A stretch of 64,000 bases of DNA, from NCBI RefSeq assembly GCF_000621085.1, contig NZ_JHZE01000005.1:147391-211390 (forward strand), in the 5' to 3' direction. The notes beneath the pieces are model-generated. The model made no database searches. It saw only the letters and a program-made list of their open reading frames with translations, and was not told the origin of the DNA. Shown piece after piece: positions 44,732 to 55,118 of the stretch. Positions within the stretch are counted from its first letter, which is position 1; each line of letters starts with the position of its first letter. The translations under genes and the position numbers were made by a program. Source of the DNA: Mycoplasmopsis gallinarum DSM 19816 (GTDB lineage Bacteria; Bacillota_I; Bacilli_A; Mycoplasmatales; Metamycoplasmataceae).

Positions 44732-46700
44732 ATTTTACTCCCACAATTGCTTGTTTTATATTATCTACAAAGGTTTCTAAGTCTTCATCACTTGAAGCGG
44801 CTGCTGTGCCAAAATGGCCACCGCCACCGACTTGTTCGCAAATAATTTGCACATTGGTATCAATTCCACGGGCGCTTAATTTGTATGCTTTTTCTTCTTC
44901 GCTATATGCTACAACAAAGCTGGCTTTACGATCTCTAATTCGTAAAACTTCTTCAGCAGCTAACGAAATAACATCTGAAGAAAGAGCAACATCTTTATAT
45001 GCTAAATAGAAACCTGGTTTTACTTCTTCTAAATTATCTAATAATTCATAAATTTCTTTATAAACTAGTGCATTCATTTTTAAATATTGAGCACTTTTTG
45101 TCGAATTAGCCCCTTTTGTTTCCAATCAAGCAGCAATTTGAAAAGTTTTTCCGCTGGTGTGTTTTTGAAATTGTTGGGTGTCTAAATAAATTCCGTTTAA
45201 TAACATTTGTGCAACATTTTCTTCCAATTTAATATTTGGATTAATCATCATTAAAATTTGTCCAACTAATTCAGAAGCACTAGAAGCACTTTGTTCAATT
45301 AATTTATTTTCTTTTAGTCCATAGTTTAAAGGTTTGCTTAGTCTATGATGATCGATGACAAAAATATTGTCTTCATTACTATTATTAAAAGCAAATTCAT
45401 TGTCTGTTCTCTCAGGGATTACCGTATCAACTAAAAAGATTAATGAATTATTAGTGGTTAATTTTGAAGCCAATTTAGGTTTAATAAATAATTCATTTTC
45501 GAAGCCATAAATTTCATTAATAGCATTTTTCGTCGTTAAATCTTGAGTTTCAGAACAAATAAAAGCTTCTTTATTAAAATATTTAGCTAAATTTTGAATT
45601 CCAAGTGCTGCACCAACAGCATCTAAATCTGCGTTTTTGTGCCCATAAATAATTACATTTTGTATTTCATGGTTTTTTAATTTTTGTTCAATTAATTTAC
45701 TAATTGCTTTTACTTTAGTCAAATTAATTGAAGGCAAAATTTCTTTGGTTGAACCAAAATAACGAGGTTTGGTTAAATTTGAAAAAATTGCAACTTGATC
45801 CCCACCTCTATTTTGAGCTTGCATTAAAGCACTTTTGGCTTGTTCAATTTTGTCCTTAAAATTATTAGTTCCTTCAGCAAATCCTACTGAAACAGAAATT
45901 AAAATATTATTTGAAGTTTTAGATATTTGAATATCATGTAAAGCTTTGAAAAAGCCAAAATTCTCTTTTTCCATTTCATTTAAACTATTTTTATCAGTTA
46001 AAATCAAATATTTACCTGAACTATTATATTGACGATAAACAAAATTATATTTAGCAACTAAAGAATCTAAAACTTTGGAAATTTCAACATTAATATTAAA
46101 GAATTCTTCTTCAGTTAAAATAGCTTGATACAAATTAAAATTATCAATTTCTAATTCTCCAATTACATTAGACTGTTCAATGAAAGCAAATAAAGCATTT
46201 TTTTCTAACGTAATATCTTTGATGCTTAAAGTGTTTTCACTTTTATTAATGTTTAAAGTGTAATAATCATTTTTATGTTTGAAATCAATTTGATTTTCAT
46301 TGGTTGAAAAATTAGATAAATCCAGATTTAAACTTTTAAATAATTCATCTAAAGTTTTACCGATTCATTCGTTGCCAAAGCGTTTGCGAATAAACTTATT
46401 AGTTCAGATAATAATATTATTTAAATCATAAACTACCATTCCTAATAAATTAGCACTAACTAAGTTATCTAAAAAATTATTAAATGAATTTTTAACAATT
46501 AAGTTTCTTTCACTATATTTTTGAATCAATAACAATGAACTAATGATCGCAACAATAATGCCACCTATAGCGCCAATAATTGCTAATAATTTTAAAAATA
46601 ATTCATTTTTTCAATTTAAAACAATAATAGAAACAATAACTAATGACAAAGCAAAAATTAATACACTAATTCACAAAAATAATTTGAGTTTGTTTTTCAT
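44712..46700 (-). CDS. gdpP: c-di-AMP phosphodiesterase GdpP-like (DHH/DHHA1)
   Basis: A 662-residue membrane phosphodiesterase. Two membrane helices at about 8-62 are followed by a PAS-like domain, a degenerate GGDEF-like segment (around 195-290), and the DHH domain. The DHH has G-H-K-N-A-D-L-D-A-V-G-A near 355 and V-I-D-H-H-R near 445, which supply the metal-binding Asp/His set. The C-terminal DHHA1 has G-G-G-G-H-F-G-T-A-A-A. It turns c-di-AMP into pApA/AMP, so it controls K+ and osmotic homeostasis. Three Trp are TGA. It is 18 nt after uvrA. Confidence 0.93.
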
Positions 46701-46718
46701 ATTATTATTTTACCTTAT

Positions 46719-49556
46719 CTATTTATTTAAAATATCTGCTAAATAAATTCCAGTGTAACTATTGGTATTTTGCGCAACTTGTTCAGGGGTTCCAGAAGCA
46801 ATTACTCTTCCCCCATTTATTCCACCTTCAGGACCCAAATCAATTACATAATCACAAGATTTAATTACATCTAAATTATGTTCAATAACTAAAACTGTGT
46901 CTCCGTTATCAACAATCCGATTTAAAACATTTAATAAATTCATAACATCATATGAATGTAGTCCTGTTGTTGGTTCATCTAAAACAAATAAAGTTTTACC
47001 AGTAGGTTTTTTTTGTAAATAAGTTGCTAATTTTACTCTTTGAGCCTCACCACCAGATAAAGTAGTTGAAGATTGTCCTAATTTAATGTAACCTAATCCA
47101 ACGTCCATTAAAGTTTGTAATTTTAATTTGATATTATCTCTAGCATCAAAAAATTCCAGAGCCTCTTCAACTGTCATATTTAAAACATCAGCAATATTTT
47201 TTCCGCGATATTTAATTTCAAGAGTTTCACGATTATATCTCGCGCCATCACATTGATCACAAGGAATATAAACATCGGGTAAAAAGTGCATTTCAATTTT
47301 AATTGACCCATCTCCTTGACATTTTTCGCATCTTCCACCTGGCACATTGAAACTAAATCTTGATTTAGTATAAGCTCTTAATCTTGCTTCTTCAGTGGCT
47401 GTAAAAATATCACGAATATCATTGAAAACAGAAGTATAAGTGGCTGGATTAGAACGTGGAGTTCTACCAATTGGATTTTGAGAAACTGGAATGACTTTAT
47501 CAATTAATTGAGCACCGGAAAAACTCTTAAATTTTCCTACTTTAATATTATTTAAAGTGCTTTTAGTTAAAGTTTTTTCCAAACCTTTAACTAAAATTTC
47601 ATTAACTAAAGTACTTTTGCCACTTCCAGAAAGCCCAGTGACTGCAATAAATTTACCTAATGGAATAGTCACATCAATATTTTTTAAATTATTTTCACTA
47701 GCACCTAAAATTTTTAAAACTTTGCCATTACCTGAACGGCGTGTTTTAGGAACTTCAATTTTTAATTCGCCTGTTAAAAATTGTCCTGTTAAAGATTCAG
47801 GAACTTTTTTAATATCTTCAACTGTTCCTATTGCTACTACTTCTCCACCGTGACTACCAGCTTTTGGACCTATATCAACAATGAAATCAGCCGCTTTAAT
47901 TGTATCCTCATCATGTTCAACTACAATTAAAGTGTTCCCGATATCAACCATTTTCTTTAATGTGGCAATTAAACGGTCATTATCTTTTTGATGTAATCCA
48001 ATTGATGGTTCATCCAAAACATATAAAACTCCGGTTAAATTCGAACCAATTTGTGTAGCTAATTTAATTCTTTGACTTTCTCCACCTGATAAAGTTTCGG
48101 CATTACGATTTAAAGTTAAATAATTAAGTCCAACGTTTTTTAAAAAACTTAAACGATTAATTAATTCAGTAGTAATTAAATTAGAAATTGCTTTTTCTTC
48201 ATCATTTAAATTTAATCCTTCAATAGTAATTAAAGAATCTTCAACTGACATTTTGCTAAAATCATTAATATTTTTTGCATCTATTTTGACAGCTAAAGCA
48301 TATTGATTTAATCTTGCTCCTTTGCAGACTGGACAAGTAAAAGTCCCCATATATTTCTTAATTCAATCTCTGACTTTTTCGCTTGAAGTTTCAACATACA
48401 TTCTTTCAATTTTGTTCAAAATACCTTCAATAAATTTTTCTCTCCGAACGGTATTGCCGTTAACTGATTTAAGCACATATTGAATTTCCTCTTCTGAACC
48501 ATAAGAAATAATCTTAATTTCGCGATCTGTAAATTCTTCAATTGGCTTGTTTAAGTCTATATTATAGTAGCTACATAAAATTTCAAATTCTTGTCATTCC
48601 AAATTTTGACTATTCACAGTATTCTCAAAATATTTAATACCACCTTGATTAATTGATCTTCATGGTTCAGGAACTACCGCCTGAAAATCAGCTTTTAAAT
48701 CTACTCCAAGACCTTTACAGTGAGTGCACATCCCAAAAGGGGAATTAAATGAAAAAAGTCTTGTTTCTATTTTAGGCATTTCAAAATCTTTATAAATACA
48801 TGAATAAAGTTTTGAAAAAGTTAGAATTTCACCCTCTGTGGTTTCAATTTTTAATAAACCTTTGCTATATTCCAAAGCAACTTCAATGGCTTCAGCAATT
48901 CGATTACGGTTTTCTTGATTTAAAACTACCCGATCAACAATAATATCAATAGTATGTTTAATATTTTTTTCTAAATTAATAGGCTCATCTAATAATTTAA
49001 TTTCACCATCTACTTTTAATCGAATAAAACCTTCTTTTTTCAATTTTTCAATCAATGAAGCAAAAGTTCCTTTTTCCCCATCAACTACAGGAGCTAAAAT
49101 GTACATTTTAGTACCATCTGGTAATTTAAAAATTGAGTCAATAATATCTTTATTAGTTTGAGCACTAATTTCGATATTATGCCTTGGACAAAATGGTTTA
49201 CCAATTCTTGCAAAAAGCAATCTTAAATAATCGTAAATTTCAGTTACTGTTCCTACGGTTGAACGCGGATTATTATGAGTAGTTTTTTGTTCAATTGAAA
49301 TTGAAGGACTCAAACCCTCAATTGAATCGACATCAGGTTTAGTAGTTCCACCTAAAAACATTCTGGCATAACTACCTAAACTATCAACATATCTTCTTCT
49401 TCCCTCTTCATAAATTGTATTAAAAGCAAGTGAACTTTTACCACTTCCTGATAAACCTGTAAAAACAATCAATTTATTTTTAGGCAAAGTTAAAGAAACA
49501 TTTTTTAAATTATTTTCTCTTGCCCCTTTAATAATAATTTCTTCTTTTGCTGACAT
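46719..49556 (-). CDS. uvrA: Excinuclease ABC subunit UvrA
   Basis: DNA damage-recognition ATPase of nucleotide excision repair. The 945 residues carry the N-terminal Walker A G-L-S-G-S-G-K-S (about 35-42), zinc modules with C-x-x-C pairs (F-T-C-P-V-C-K-G and C-E-K-C-Q-G), two signature motifs L-S-G-G-E-S-Q-R and L-S-G-G-E-A-Q-R, and the second Walker A G-L-S-G-S-G-K-S. Three or so TGA-Trp codons sit around 48380-48660. It is the second gene after uvrB, with a short decayed frame between. Confidence 0.97.
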
Positions 49557-49557
49557 A

Positions 49558-49731
49558 TTATTCTATTAATTCATCTTTCTTATTTTTTAAATTATTTATT
49601 TTTTGGTTGAAAAATTCACTTATAAAATTACGTGTTTTCAAATAAGATATTTCACTTTCATTTAATTTATTAGTATTTTCTTTCACAATTTGTCAATTTA
49701 TACGTTAATAAACAAATATTAGTTTCTTCAT
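49558..49731 (-). pseudogene. Possible decayed small ORF between uvrB and uvrA
   Basis: ATG 49731 opens M-K-K-L-I-F-V-Y, then an in-frame TAA at 49705-49707 interrupts it. The same frame continues as R-I-N-W-Q-I-V-K-E-N to a helical, charged C-terminus and stops at 49558, two bases before uvrA. Without the TAA it would be a 57-residue protein. The open remainder has a GTG start at most. No ribosome site is seen. It may be chance, or a small protein gene lost by a single mutation. Confidence 0.3.
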
Positions 49732-49747
49732 TTTAATATTTATTCAA

Positions 49748-51748
49748 TTATTCACTTGCTTTTAATTCAATAATCATATCTCTGAGTTCAATTGCTCTTT
49801 CATAATCCAAATTTTTAGCTGCTTCATTCATTTGTGCTTGTAATTGTTTAATGACTTCATCTTTAGTATATTTACCATCTGATTTTCTTTTTTCATTTTT
49901 GAAAAAGAATTCAACAGCACCTTCCAAACCATCACCCTGAATTGGTTCAGGAATAGCTTTAATAATAGTTTTTGGCACTATATTGTGTTTTTTGTTATAT
50001 TCAATTTGCAACTCGCGTTTTAATTTATTATCATCAATTGTCTCTTGCATACTTTTGGAAATTTTATCCGCATAAAAAATTACACGACCGTTTGCATTTC
50101 TAGCAGCTCTACCTGCTATCTGAATTAAACTGGTTGTAGAACGGAAAAAACTTTCTTTATCAGCATCTAAAACCATAATTAAAGAAACTTCAGGTAAATC
50201 AATTCCTTCACGTAATAAATTAATTCCAATTACCGCATCATATACACCCTTACGAAGTTTTCGTAAAATCTCGTTTCTTTCAAAAGTTTTATGTTCGGAA
50301 TGAATATAAGCAATTTTTTCATTTCTTTCTAAAAAATAACGAGTTAATTCTTCCGCCATTCTTTTTGTAGTGGTTAAAATGAGAGTTCTCTCGTTTTTAG
50401 CTTTTTGTTTTTGCAATTCATCATAAATATCTTCAACTTGGTTTTTTGTTGAATGAATTTCAATTATTGGATCTAATAATCCAGTTGGTCTTACATATAA
50501 AGGTATAACTTCACCTTGAGTTTGATCTAATTCGTATTCCCCAGGTGTTGCAGAAATATAAATTGTTTGATAATCAAAATCATTTTCAAATTCGTCAAAA
50601 CGTAAAGGTCTATTATCTAAAGCTGAAGGCAGTCTAAAACCGTATTCAACTAAGGTTTCTTTTCTAGCCCGATCACCTCGATACATTCCGTGCAATTGAG
50701 GAATCATCATATGAGATTCATCGATAATTAATAAGGGATTTTTATTTTTAAAATAATCTAAAAGAGTAAATGGTCTTTGACCAAGTTCACGCTGGTCCAT
50801 ATAAACTGAATAATTTTCAATTCCGGGACAAGTTCCAAATTCAATTAATGAATCAATATCTTTTTCAGTTCTTTCCTTAATTCTTTGAGCCTCTAAAAGT
50901 CGATCATTTTTTTCAAAAAAATTAACTCTTTCCACTAATTCCAATTTGATTAATTCAGCAGCCCTTGAAATGATACTTTTATCTACTGTATAGGCATCTC
51001 CGGGATAAATTGTAATTTTATCAAAGGACTCGATTATATCTTTTGTAATTGGGTGGCAAGTTTTAATTGAATCAATTTCATCACCAAAAAAATCAACTCT
51101 AATTAAAAATGAATCATCATAAGCAGGACGAATATAAACTATATCTCCTTTTGAATTAAATGTTCCCATTTCTTCATTGATTTCATTTCTTAAATAATTA
51201 CGAAAAATTAATTTACGCATTAATTGTTGGCGACTAATTTGTTCACCAACTTTAATTTCAAAGAATCCGGCTTCATACTCATCTGGACTTAAAGCACCAT
51301 AAATAGCAGAAACTGATGCAACTACTACTGTATCATTTCTCGTCAAAATTGAATTCACTGTTGACATTCTCATTGCATCTAAATCTTTATTAGTTTTACT
51401 AGTTTTATCAATAAAAGAGTCACTAGAAGGAATATAGGCTTCGGGACGATAATAATCAAAATAACTTACAAAATATTCAACTCTATTATTAGGAAAAAAT
51501 CCCTTCAATTCACTATATAACTGACTAGCTAGTGTTTTATTGTGAGATAAAACTAAAACAGGTCTTTTAAAATGTTTAATTAAATTTGCGATTGTGAAAG
51601 TTTTACCACTTCCAGTAACACCTTTTAAAACTTGATATTTCACACCATTTTCAACGTTAGCAATCAATTCTTTTATAGCACTAGGTTGATCTCCGGCCGG
51701 AGCATAATTTGACACTAATTCATATTTATTATTTTTAATGTAATTCAT
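49748..51748 (-). CDS. uvrB: Excinuclease ABC subunit UvrB
   Basis: The repair helicase that verifies damage and recruits UvrC. The 666 residues have Walker A G-V-T-G-S-G-K-T (43-50), the beta-hairpin Y-x-P-E-A-Y region (Y-Y-R-P-E-A-Y), D-E-S-H, the helicase domain with G-R-A-A-R-N-x-N-G-x-V, and the C-terminal UVR motif ([17 protein letters not shown]). No internal TGA is needed. TTGGAG sits upstream of ATG 51748. It is the first gene of uvrB-uvrA-gdpP-rplI. Confidence 0.97.
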   Translation of the reverse strand: MNYIKNNKYELVSNYAPAGDQPSAIKELIANVENGVKYQVLKGVTGSGKTFTIANLIKHFKRPVLVLSHNKTLASQLYSELKGFFPNNRVEYFVSYFDYYRPEAYIPSSDSFIDKTSKTNKDLDAMRMSTVNSILTRNDTVVVASVSAIYGALSPDEYEAGFFEIKVGEQISRQQLMRKLIFRNYLRNEINEEMGTFNSKGDIVYIRPAYDDSFLIRVDFFGDEIDSIKTCHPITKDIIESFDKITIYPGDAYTVDKSIISRAAELIKLELVERVNFFEKNDRLLEAQRIKERTEKDIDSLIEFGTCPGIENYSVYMDQRELGQRPFTLLDYFKNKNPLLIIDESHMMIPQLHGMYRGDRARKETLVEYGFRLPSALDNRPLRFDEFENDFDYQTIYISATPGEYELDQTQGEVIPLYVRPTGLLDPIIEIHSTKNQVEDIYDELQKQKAKNERTLILTTTKRMAEELTRYFLERNEKIAYIHSEHKTFERNEILRKLRKGVYDAVIGINLLREGIDLPEVSLIMVLDADKESFFRSTTSLIQIAGRAARNANGRVIFYADKISKSMQETIDDNKLKRELQIEYNKKHNIVPKTIIKAIPEPIQGDGLEGAVEFFFKNEKRKSDGKYTKDEVIKQLQAQMNEAAKNLDYERAIELRDMIIELKASE

Positions 51749-51980
51749 ATGGTAATTTTACTCCAAAAGAAAACAAAAATAATGAAGTAAAATAAGAAAA
51801 AAAGCAAAAAAATTACAAAAAAGTTTGCTTTTTTTTTTTTTTTTAAAATGATTATTGAATTAACTGATTATTTAATATTAATCATTTAATTCAAAAAATA
51901 TGTTCTATTAAGAGATTGATTATTAATCACTTAATACAGTCAATATAAATATAAAAGTAGAAAGGTGCGCAAAAAGTAAA
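51749..51980. other. AT-rich intergenic region with T16 run and repeated palindromes
   Basis: This 232-bp region holds the uvrB promoter area and then a hairpin (GCAAA/TTTGC) followed by a run of 16 Ts at 51829-51844. Two palindromes share the half-site TGATTA/TAATCA: a 16-bp stem at 51855-51894 and a small one at 51917-51929. TATAAA-like boxes lie near 51948-51956. No gene is seen. Confidence 0.5.
51855..51929. repeat. Paired palindromes with TGATTA half-sites
   Basis: 51855-51870 pairs with 51879-51894 (16 bp, one mismatch, 8-nt loop). 51917-51929 is TGATTA-T-TAATCA. Both carry the same inner half-site. They lie upstream of the small gene at 51981 and could be operators or RNA hairpins. 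Confidence 0.5.
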
Positions 51981-52121
51981 ATGCAAGATCAACAAAAGAA
52001 TTTAAATCACAAGTCAAATCAAAAAAACTCAAACAACACCAACTTGAGTCACAACAACTCTGCTTATAAAGGTGCACAAGACAATAGATCAAAACAATTG
52101 AATCCTAACAATAAAAAATAA
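51981..52121 (+). CDS. Possible 46-residue Asn/Gln/Lys-rich small protein
   Basis: A short open frame (46 residues) made mostly of Asn, Gln, Lys, Ser and His. It ends with Q-D-N-R-S-K-Q-L-N-P-N-N-K-K, which resembles an N-R-S-x-Q-L-N-P-N-N motif I recall from small proteins in diverse bacteria. It has no hydrophobic core, so it is probably disordered. The nearest ribosome-like site (AGAAAGG) is about 15 nt upstream, longer than usual. The 3' end runs into a hairpin terminator, which supports a real transcription unit. No function can be assigned. Confidence 0.45.
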   Translation: MQDQQKNLNHKSNQKNSNNTNLSHNNSAYKGAQDNRSKQLNPNNKK

Positions 52122-52146
52122 GATTCAATTTTGAGTTTTTGATTTT
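52096..52146 (+). terminator. Terminator of the small gene
   Basis: AATTGAATC (52096-52104) pairs with GATTCAATT (52122-52130), and a T-rich tail follows. The last codons of the small gene lie in the stem and loop. Confidence 0.6.
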
Positions 52147-52150
52147 TACC

Positions 52151-52215
52151 TCCCCAAATGTTTTTTAAAATGTGTAATTTATTTTTAAATTATTTATTTT
52201 AATAACAATTGGGGA
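52151..52215. repeat. Inverted repeat with AT-rich loop
   Basis: TCCCCAAATGTT (52151-52162) and AACAATTGGGGA (52204-52215) form 12 bp with one mismatch around a 41-nt AT-only-like loop. The four G-C pairs stand out in this AT-rich gap. No coding is seen, and an RNA role is speculative. Confidence 0.4.
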
Positions 52216-52351
52216 TTTTTAAATATTTCAATTATTAAATTTAATAGAAAAGAAAATTTTAAAAATTGTAGTAATTGCAATACATAATTAATAAAATTTA
52301 ATTATTGTTAATTTTGATTTAACAGAATTAAATCTAAAAATTTACAAAATA

Positions 52352-52393
52352 AAAAAACCAAGTAATTTTTGATTTCAAATTACTTAGTTTTTG
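52352..52393. terminator. Terminator of the nuclease lipoprotein gene
   Basis: AAGTAATTT (52360-52368) pairs with AAATTACTT (52377-52385), extended by A/T flanks; it ends next to the stop at 52396. Confidence 0.8.
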
Positions 52394-52395
52394 TT

Positions 52396-53694
52396 TTAAG
52401 CAGGATTAATTTCGTTATTTACAACGCTTTCTAAAATTCCATAATTATGAAATACTTTATTTGAATTACCTCAAATTAATTCAGGTAATCATGGATAATC
52501 AATAAATGGATTTCTAATTCCATTTTGAGCTGCTGCTACTGCATTATTTCTATCAACATCAATTTGATCAACACGATCTTTATTGTTTCAATCAATATAA
52601 GTTAATCTATATTGCTCATTAATATAAGGAAACGCATCTGAATAAACTTCTGGACCACGTTTTGAATGTGCATTTTTATGGGTAATTTGGAAATACATTA
52701 AAGCTCTTGCAACATCACCTTTAAAATAATTAATTGGTTCTGTTGTTTCATCAATTCCAATTCTAGTTCCATTTAAACTTGTTTTGCTTAATCTTGCATC
52801 TGAAACATTTCCAAATGGCCCATTCCCATGTCAATTATTTACTTGTTTATCTGAAGGTCAAACAAAATGCGCATCAGCTCTTGCTTTAGGTTCTCTATTA
52901 AATCATGATTGTGGCACTAAATGTTCTCTATTATATTGAGTTGATTCACCACCAGCTTTTGGGCTTAAACTGCCTCGACTTCCAGAACCTTCTCAATATC
53001 CCATTGGATATTCATATGGATCTATACCAGATGGATTTTCACTATATAAATCTAAAAGAGTACCATTTTGATCTAAATAATTATCCACAAAAGCTGTTTT
53101 GTAAGTTTCATATAATTTTGCATAATCAGCGCTGTATGTTTTATGACTTCTTTGAATAGCTAAAAGTGCATCGAATAACTCTTTTCCTTTTAAACCATTT
53201 GCTCTTTCATAGTAATTATCTCTAACATAAATATATTTATTATTTACTAAATATCCAGATTCAGTTGGGGTAACTGATGTAGGCAATAAATCATTGTTAT
53301 TTTGATTAGGATCAGCAGGTTGATTTGGATTTTCTGGAGTTGTTGGTTGTGTTGGTTGTTCAGGTTGGCTTGGATTTTCTGGACTAGTTGGATTTGTTGG
53401 ATGTGCAGGTGTTTCTGGATTAGATGGTTGTTCAGGTTGGTTTGGGTTTTCTGGATTAGATGGTTGTTCAGGTTGGTTTGGGTTTTCTGGATTAGTTGGA
53501 GTAGTTGGTCCACTAGGATTATTAGGATTTTCAGGACCGATAGATTTTTCTAGATTTTCAGGATTAGTTTTCTTGTTTTGATCTTCTGTTTTCTTATTTT
53601 CATCTATAGGTTTTGTATTATCATTAGTACATTTTGCAGCTACAAATAGTGGCATGGCAAGTAATGGACTTAAATATAAAATAGTTTTTTTCAT
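52396..53694 (-). CDS. Secreted endonuclease I-family lipoprotein with Pro-rich repeats
   Basis: A 432-residue surface nuclease. The signal M-K-K-T-I-L-Y-L-S-P ends in a lipobox V-A-A-K-C with Cys22, a Lys at -1 as often seen in this group. Residues 52-130 are a Pro/Asn/Gln/Glu-rich stalk with 12-residue repeats (P-E-N-P-N-Q-P-E-Q-P-S-N). The C-terminal domain has N-R-E-H-L-V-P-Q-S-W-F and D-A-H-F-V-W-P, the endonuclease I (bacterial EndA/BsnI) core. It probably degrades host or extracellular DNA for nucleotide salvage. About six Trp are TGA. AAGAAAAAG-type weak ribosome site; it is a single gene. Confidence 0.92.
53414..53485 (-). repeat. Perfect 36-bp tandem repeat in the lipoprotein stalk
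   Basis: Two exact 36-bp copies (53414-53449, 53450-53485) encode the 12-residue P-E-N-P-N-Q-P-E-Q-P-S-N unit, and further degenerate copies flank them. Identity at the DNA level suggests recent duplication. Unit gain or loss keeps the frame and would change stalk length. Confidence 0.85.
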
Positions 53695-53850
53695 ATCTTT
53701 TTCTTCCTTATTAAGTGCTATATTATTTTAATTCCAATCAAAACATAATTAAAATAAAATTAAGATATAAAAAATTTAAATTATGGAAAAATAATTGCTT
53801 TTTTTCATAATTTAATTTGAAATGACTAAAAATGAAAAGGAGAAATTTTT

Positions 53851-55092
53851 ATGGAAAATAAAAAAATTGCGCTTTTAATTGACTATGATAATTTTAATGA
53901 TCCCAAACATATTCCTTTGCTCTTAGAAGATTTGCAAGAAAAAAAGTTTAATATTATTAGCAAAGTTGCTTATTATTCTTTAAAAGCCAGTGATAAAAAT
54001 AAAAATGAAATTTTCACTAAGTATAATTTGGAACCCAAAAGTGTAGCAGTTTATGGCAAAAGTAAAAATGCATCAGATTTAATTTTAGCTATGGATGCAA
54101 TGAATTTAATGAACCAAGATTTTATTGATGGAATTTGCATAGCAAGTAGTGATAACGATTTTGCTCCTGTTATTCATCGTATAAAAAGTAACGGAAAAAT
54201 AGCTTTAGGTGCAGGCGATGAAAGAATCACTGAGGATTACATTAAATTGTTTGATGATTTTATAAATATGGCAAAAATTGATAAGAATAATCAAAATTCA
54301 ACTCTTAATAATCAACAAAATGACAATTTGAGTAAATTATTTATCAAAATTGATCAAATTATTAATGATTTAAGATCTGATTCTAATGAAGAATATGTTG
54401 ACTTATCACAATGTGTGCAAATTTTAAAAGACAATAACAGGGACTTTAATCCTAAAAATTATGGTTGAAAAAATAGCAAAACTGTCCCTTTCTTTCAATC
54501 AAATTTAATGACTAAACATTATGATTTAAAAGTTGAAAATAAAGTTTGATACATTAAAATCAAGCAAAACACCCAAACACCTAAAAAAAATGAAAATATT
54601 TCAGACGAAATTACAATTTTCAAAACTTTATTATCGAAATTAAAAAGAAAAGATGGGGGAGTCGAATTTGGGTCTTTTATTAGAGAGCTTGGTAAAAATA
54701 GCAACTATAAAAATTTACTTATTTTAAAAAAGAAAAGAAAAATTGAATATTTTGAAAATAAACCTTTTAGTGACTACTTTGAAATTGATAAAACTAAAAA
54801 AAATAGTATTTCGATTAGAATAAAAGAAGATCAAAATTCGGATAAATCAAGTAAAAAAGACACTAATTCAAATAGTAGTGAAATTGCAATTTATAAACAA
54901 ACTATATTAAATAATAAGACTGCTGAAATGAATTTTTCTGCTTTCATCGAACAAATTTGAAAAAATCATAAATCATTATCAATTTTTAATAAAAAAGCTA
55001 AAAAATGAAAATTATTTGAACAAGCGCCACTTAACAATTATTTTGAAGTTAATAAAAGAAATTCAACGGTTTACATTAAAATAAAGAAATAA
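53851..55092 (+). CDS. NYN ribonuclease-domain protein with LOTUS (OST-HTH) repeats
   Basis: A 413-residue protein. The N-terminal NYN (PIN-like, LabA/DUF88) domain has acidic residues L-L-I-D-Y-D-N-F, S-D-L-I-L-A-M-D-A-M and S-S-D-N-D-F-A-P that form a metal site, so it is a predicted RNase. A LOTUS/OST-HTH domain follows (about 180-245) with V-D-L-S-Q-C-V-Q-I-L and F-N-P-K-N-Y-G-W (W is TGA). Two more LOTUS-like repeats seem present at about 255-335 and 345-413, each ending in an F-E-x-x-K-x-x-S-I-x-I-K-like strand. LOTUS domains bind RNA, often G-rich. GGAG precedes ATG 53851. It is not in an operon. Confidence 0.85.
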
Positions 55093-55105
55093 TTCGTATT
55101 GACTA

Positions 55106-55111
55106 TATAAT
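55106..55111 (+). promoter_or_regulatory. -10 box of the four-helix membrane protein (leaderless)
   Basis: TATAAT ends 7 nt before ATG 55119; the stop of the NYN gene is 13 nt upstream of the box. A TTGACT sits just 5' but is too close to be a -35. Confidence 0.55.
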
Positions 55112-55118
55112 TTATTTT

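Noticed and set aside
47557..47853. Plus-strand frame opposite uvrA
   Set aside because: Mirror of conserved uvrA sequence, no start signal.
51800..51844. Plus-strand terminator with the T16 run
   Set aside because: There is no plus-strand gene upstream, since uvrB runs the other way. I record the T run but do not call it a terminator.
51981..52400. Possible tmRNA or 4.5S RNA in the gap near 52 kb
   Set aside because: No tRNA-like acceptor with CCA, no tag-like reading frame end, no SRP loop seen.
53247..53553. Frames on both strands through the Pro-rich repeats
   Set aside because: They arise from the repeat composition of the lipoprotein stalk in other frames.
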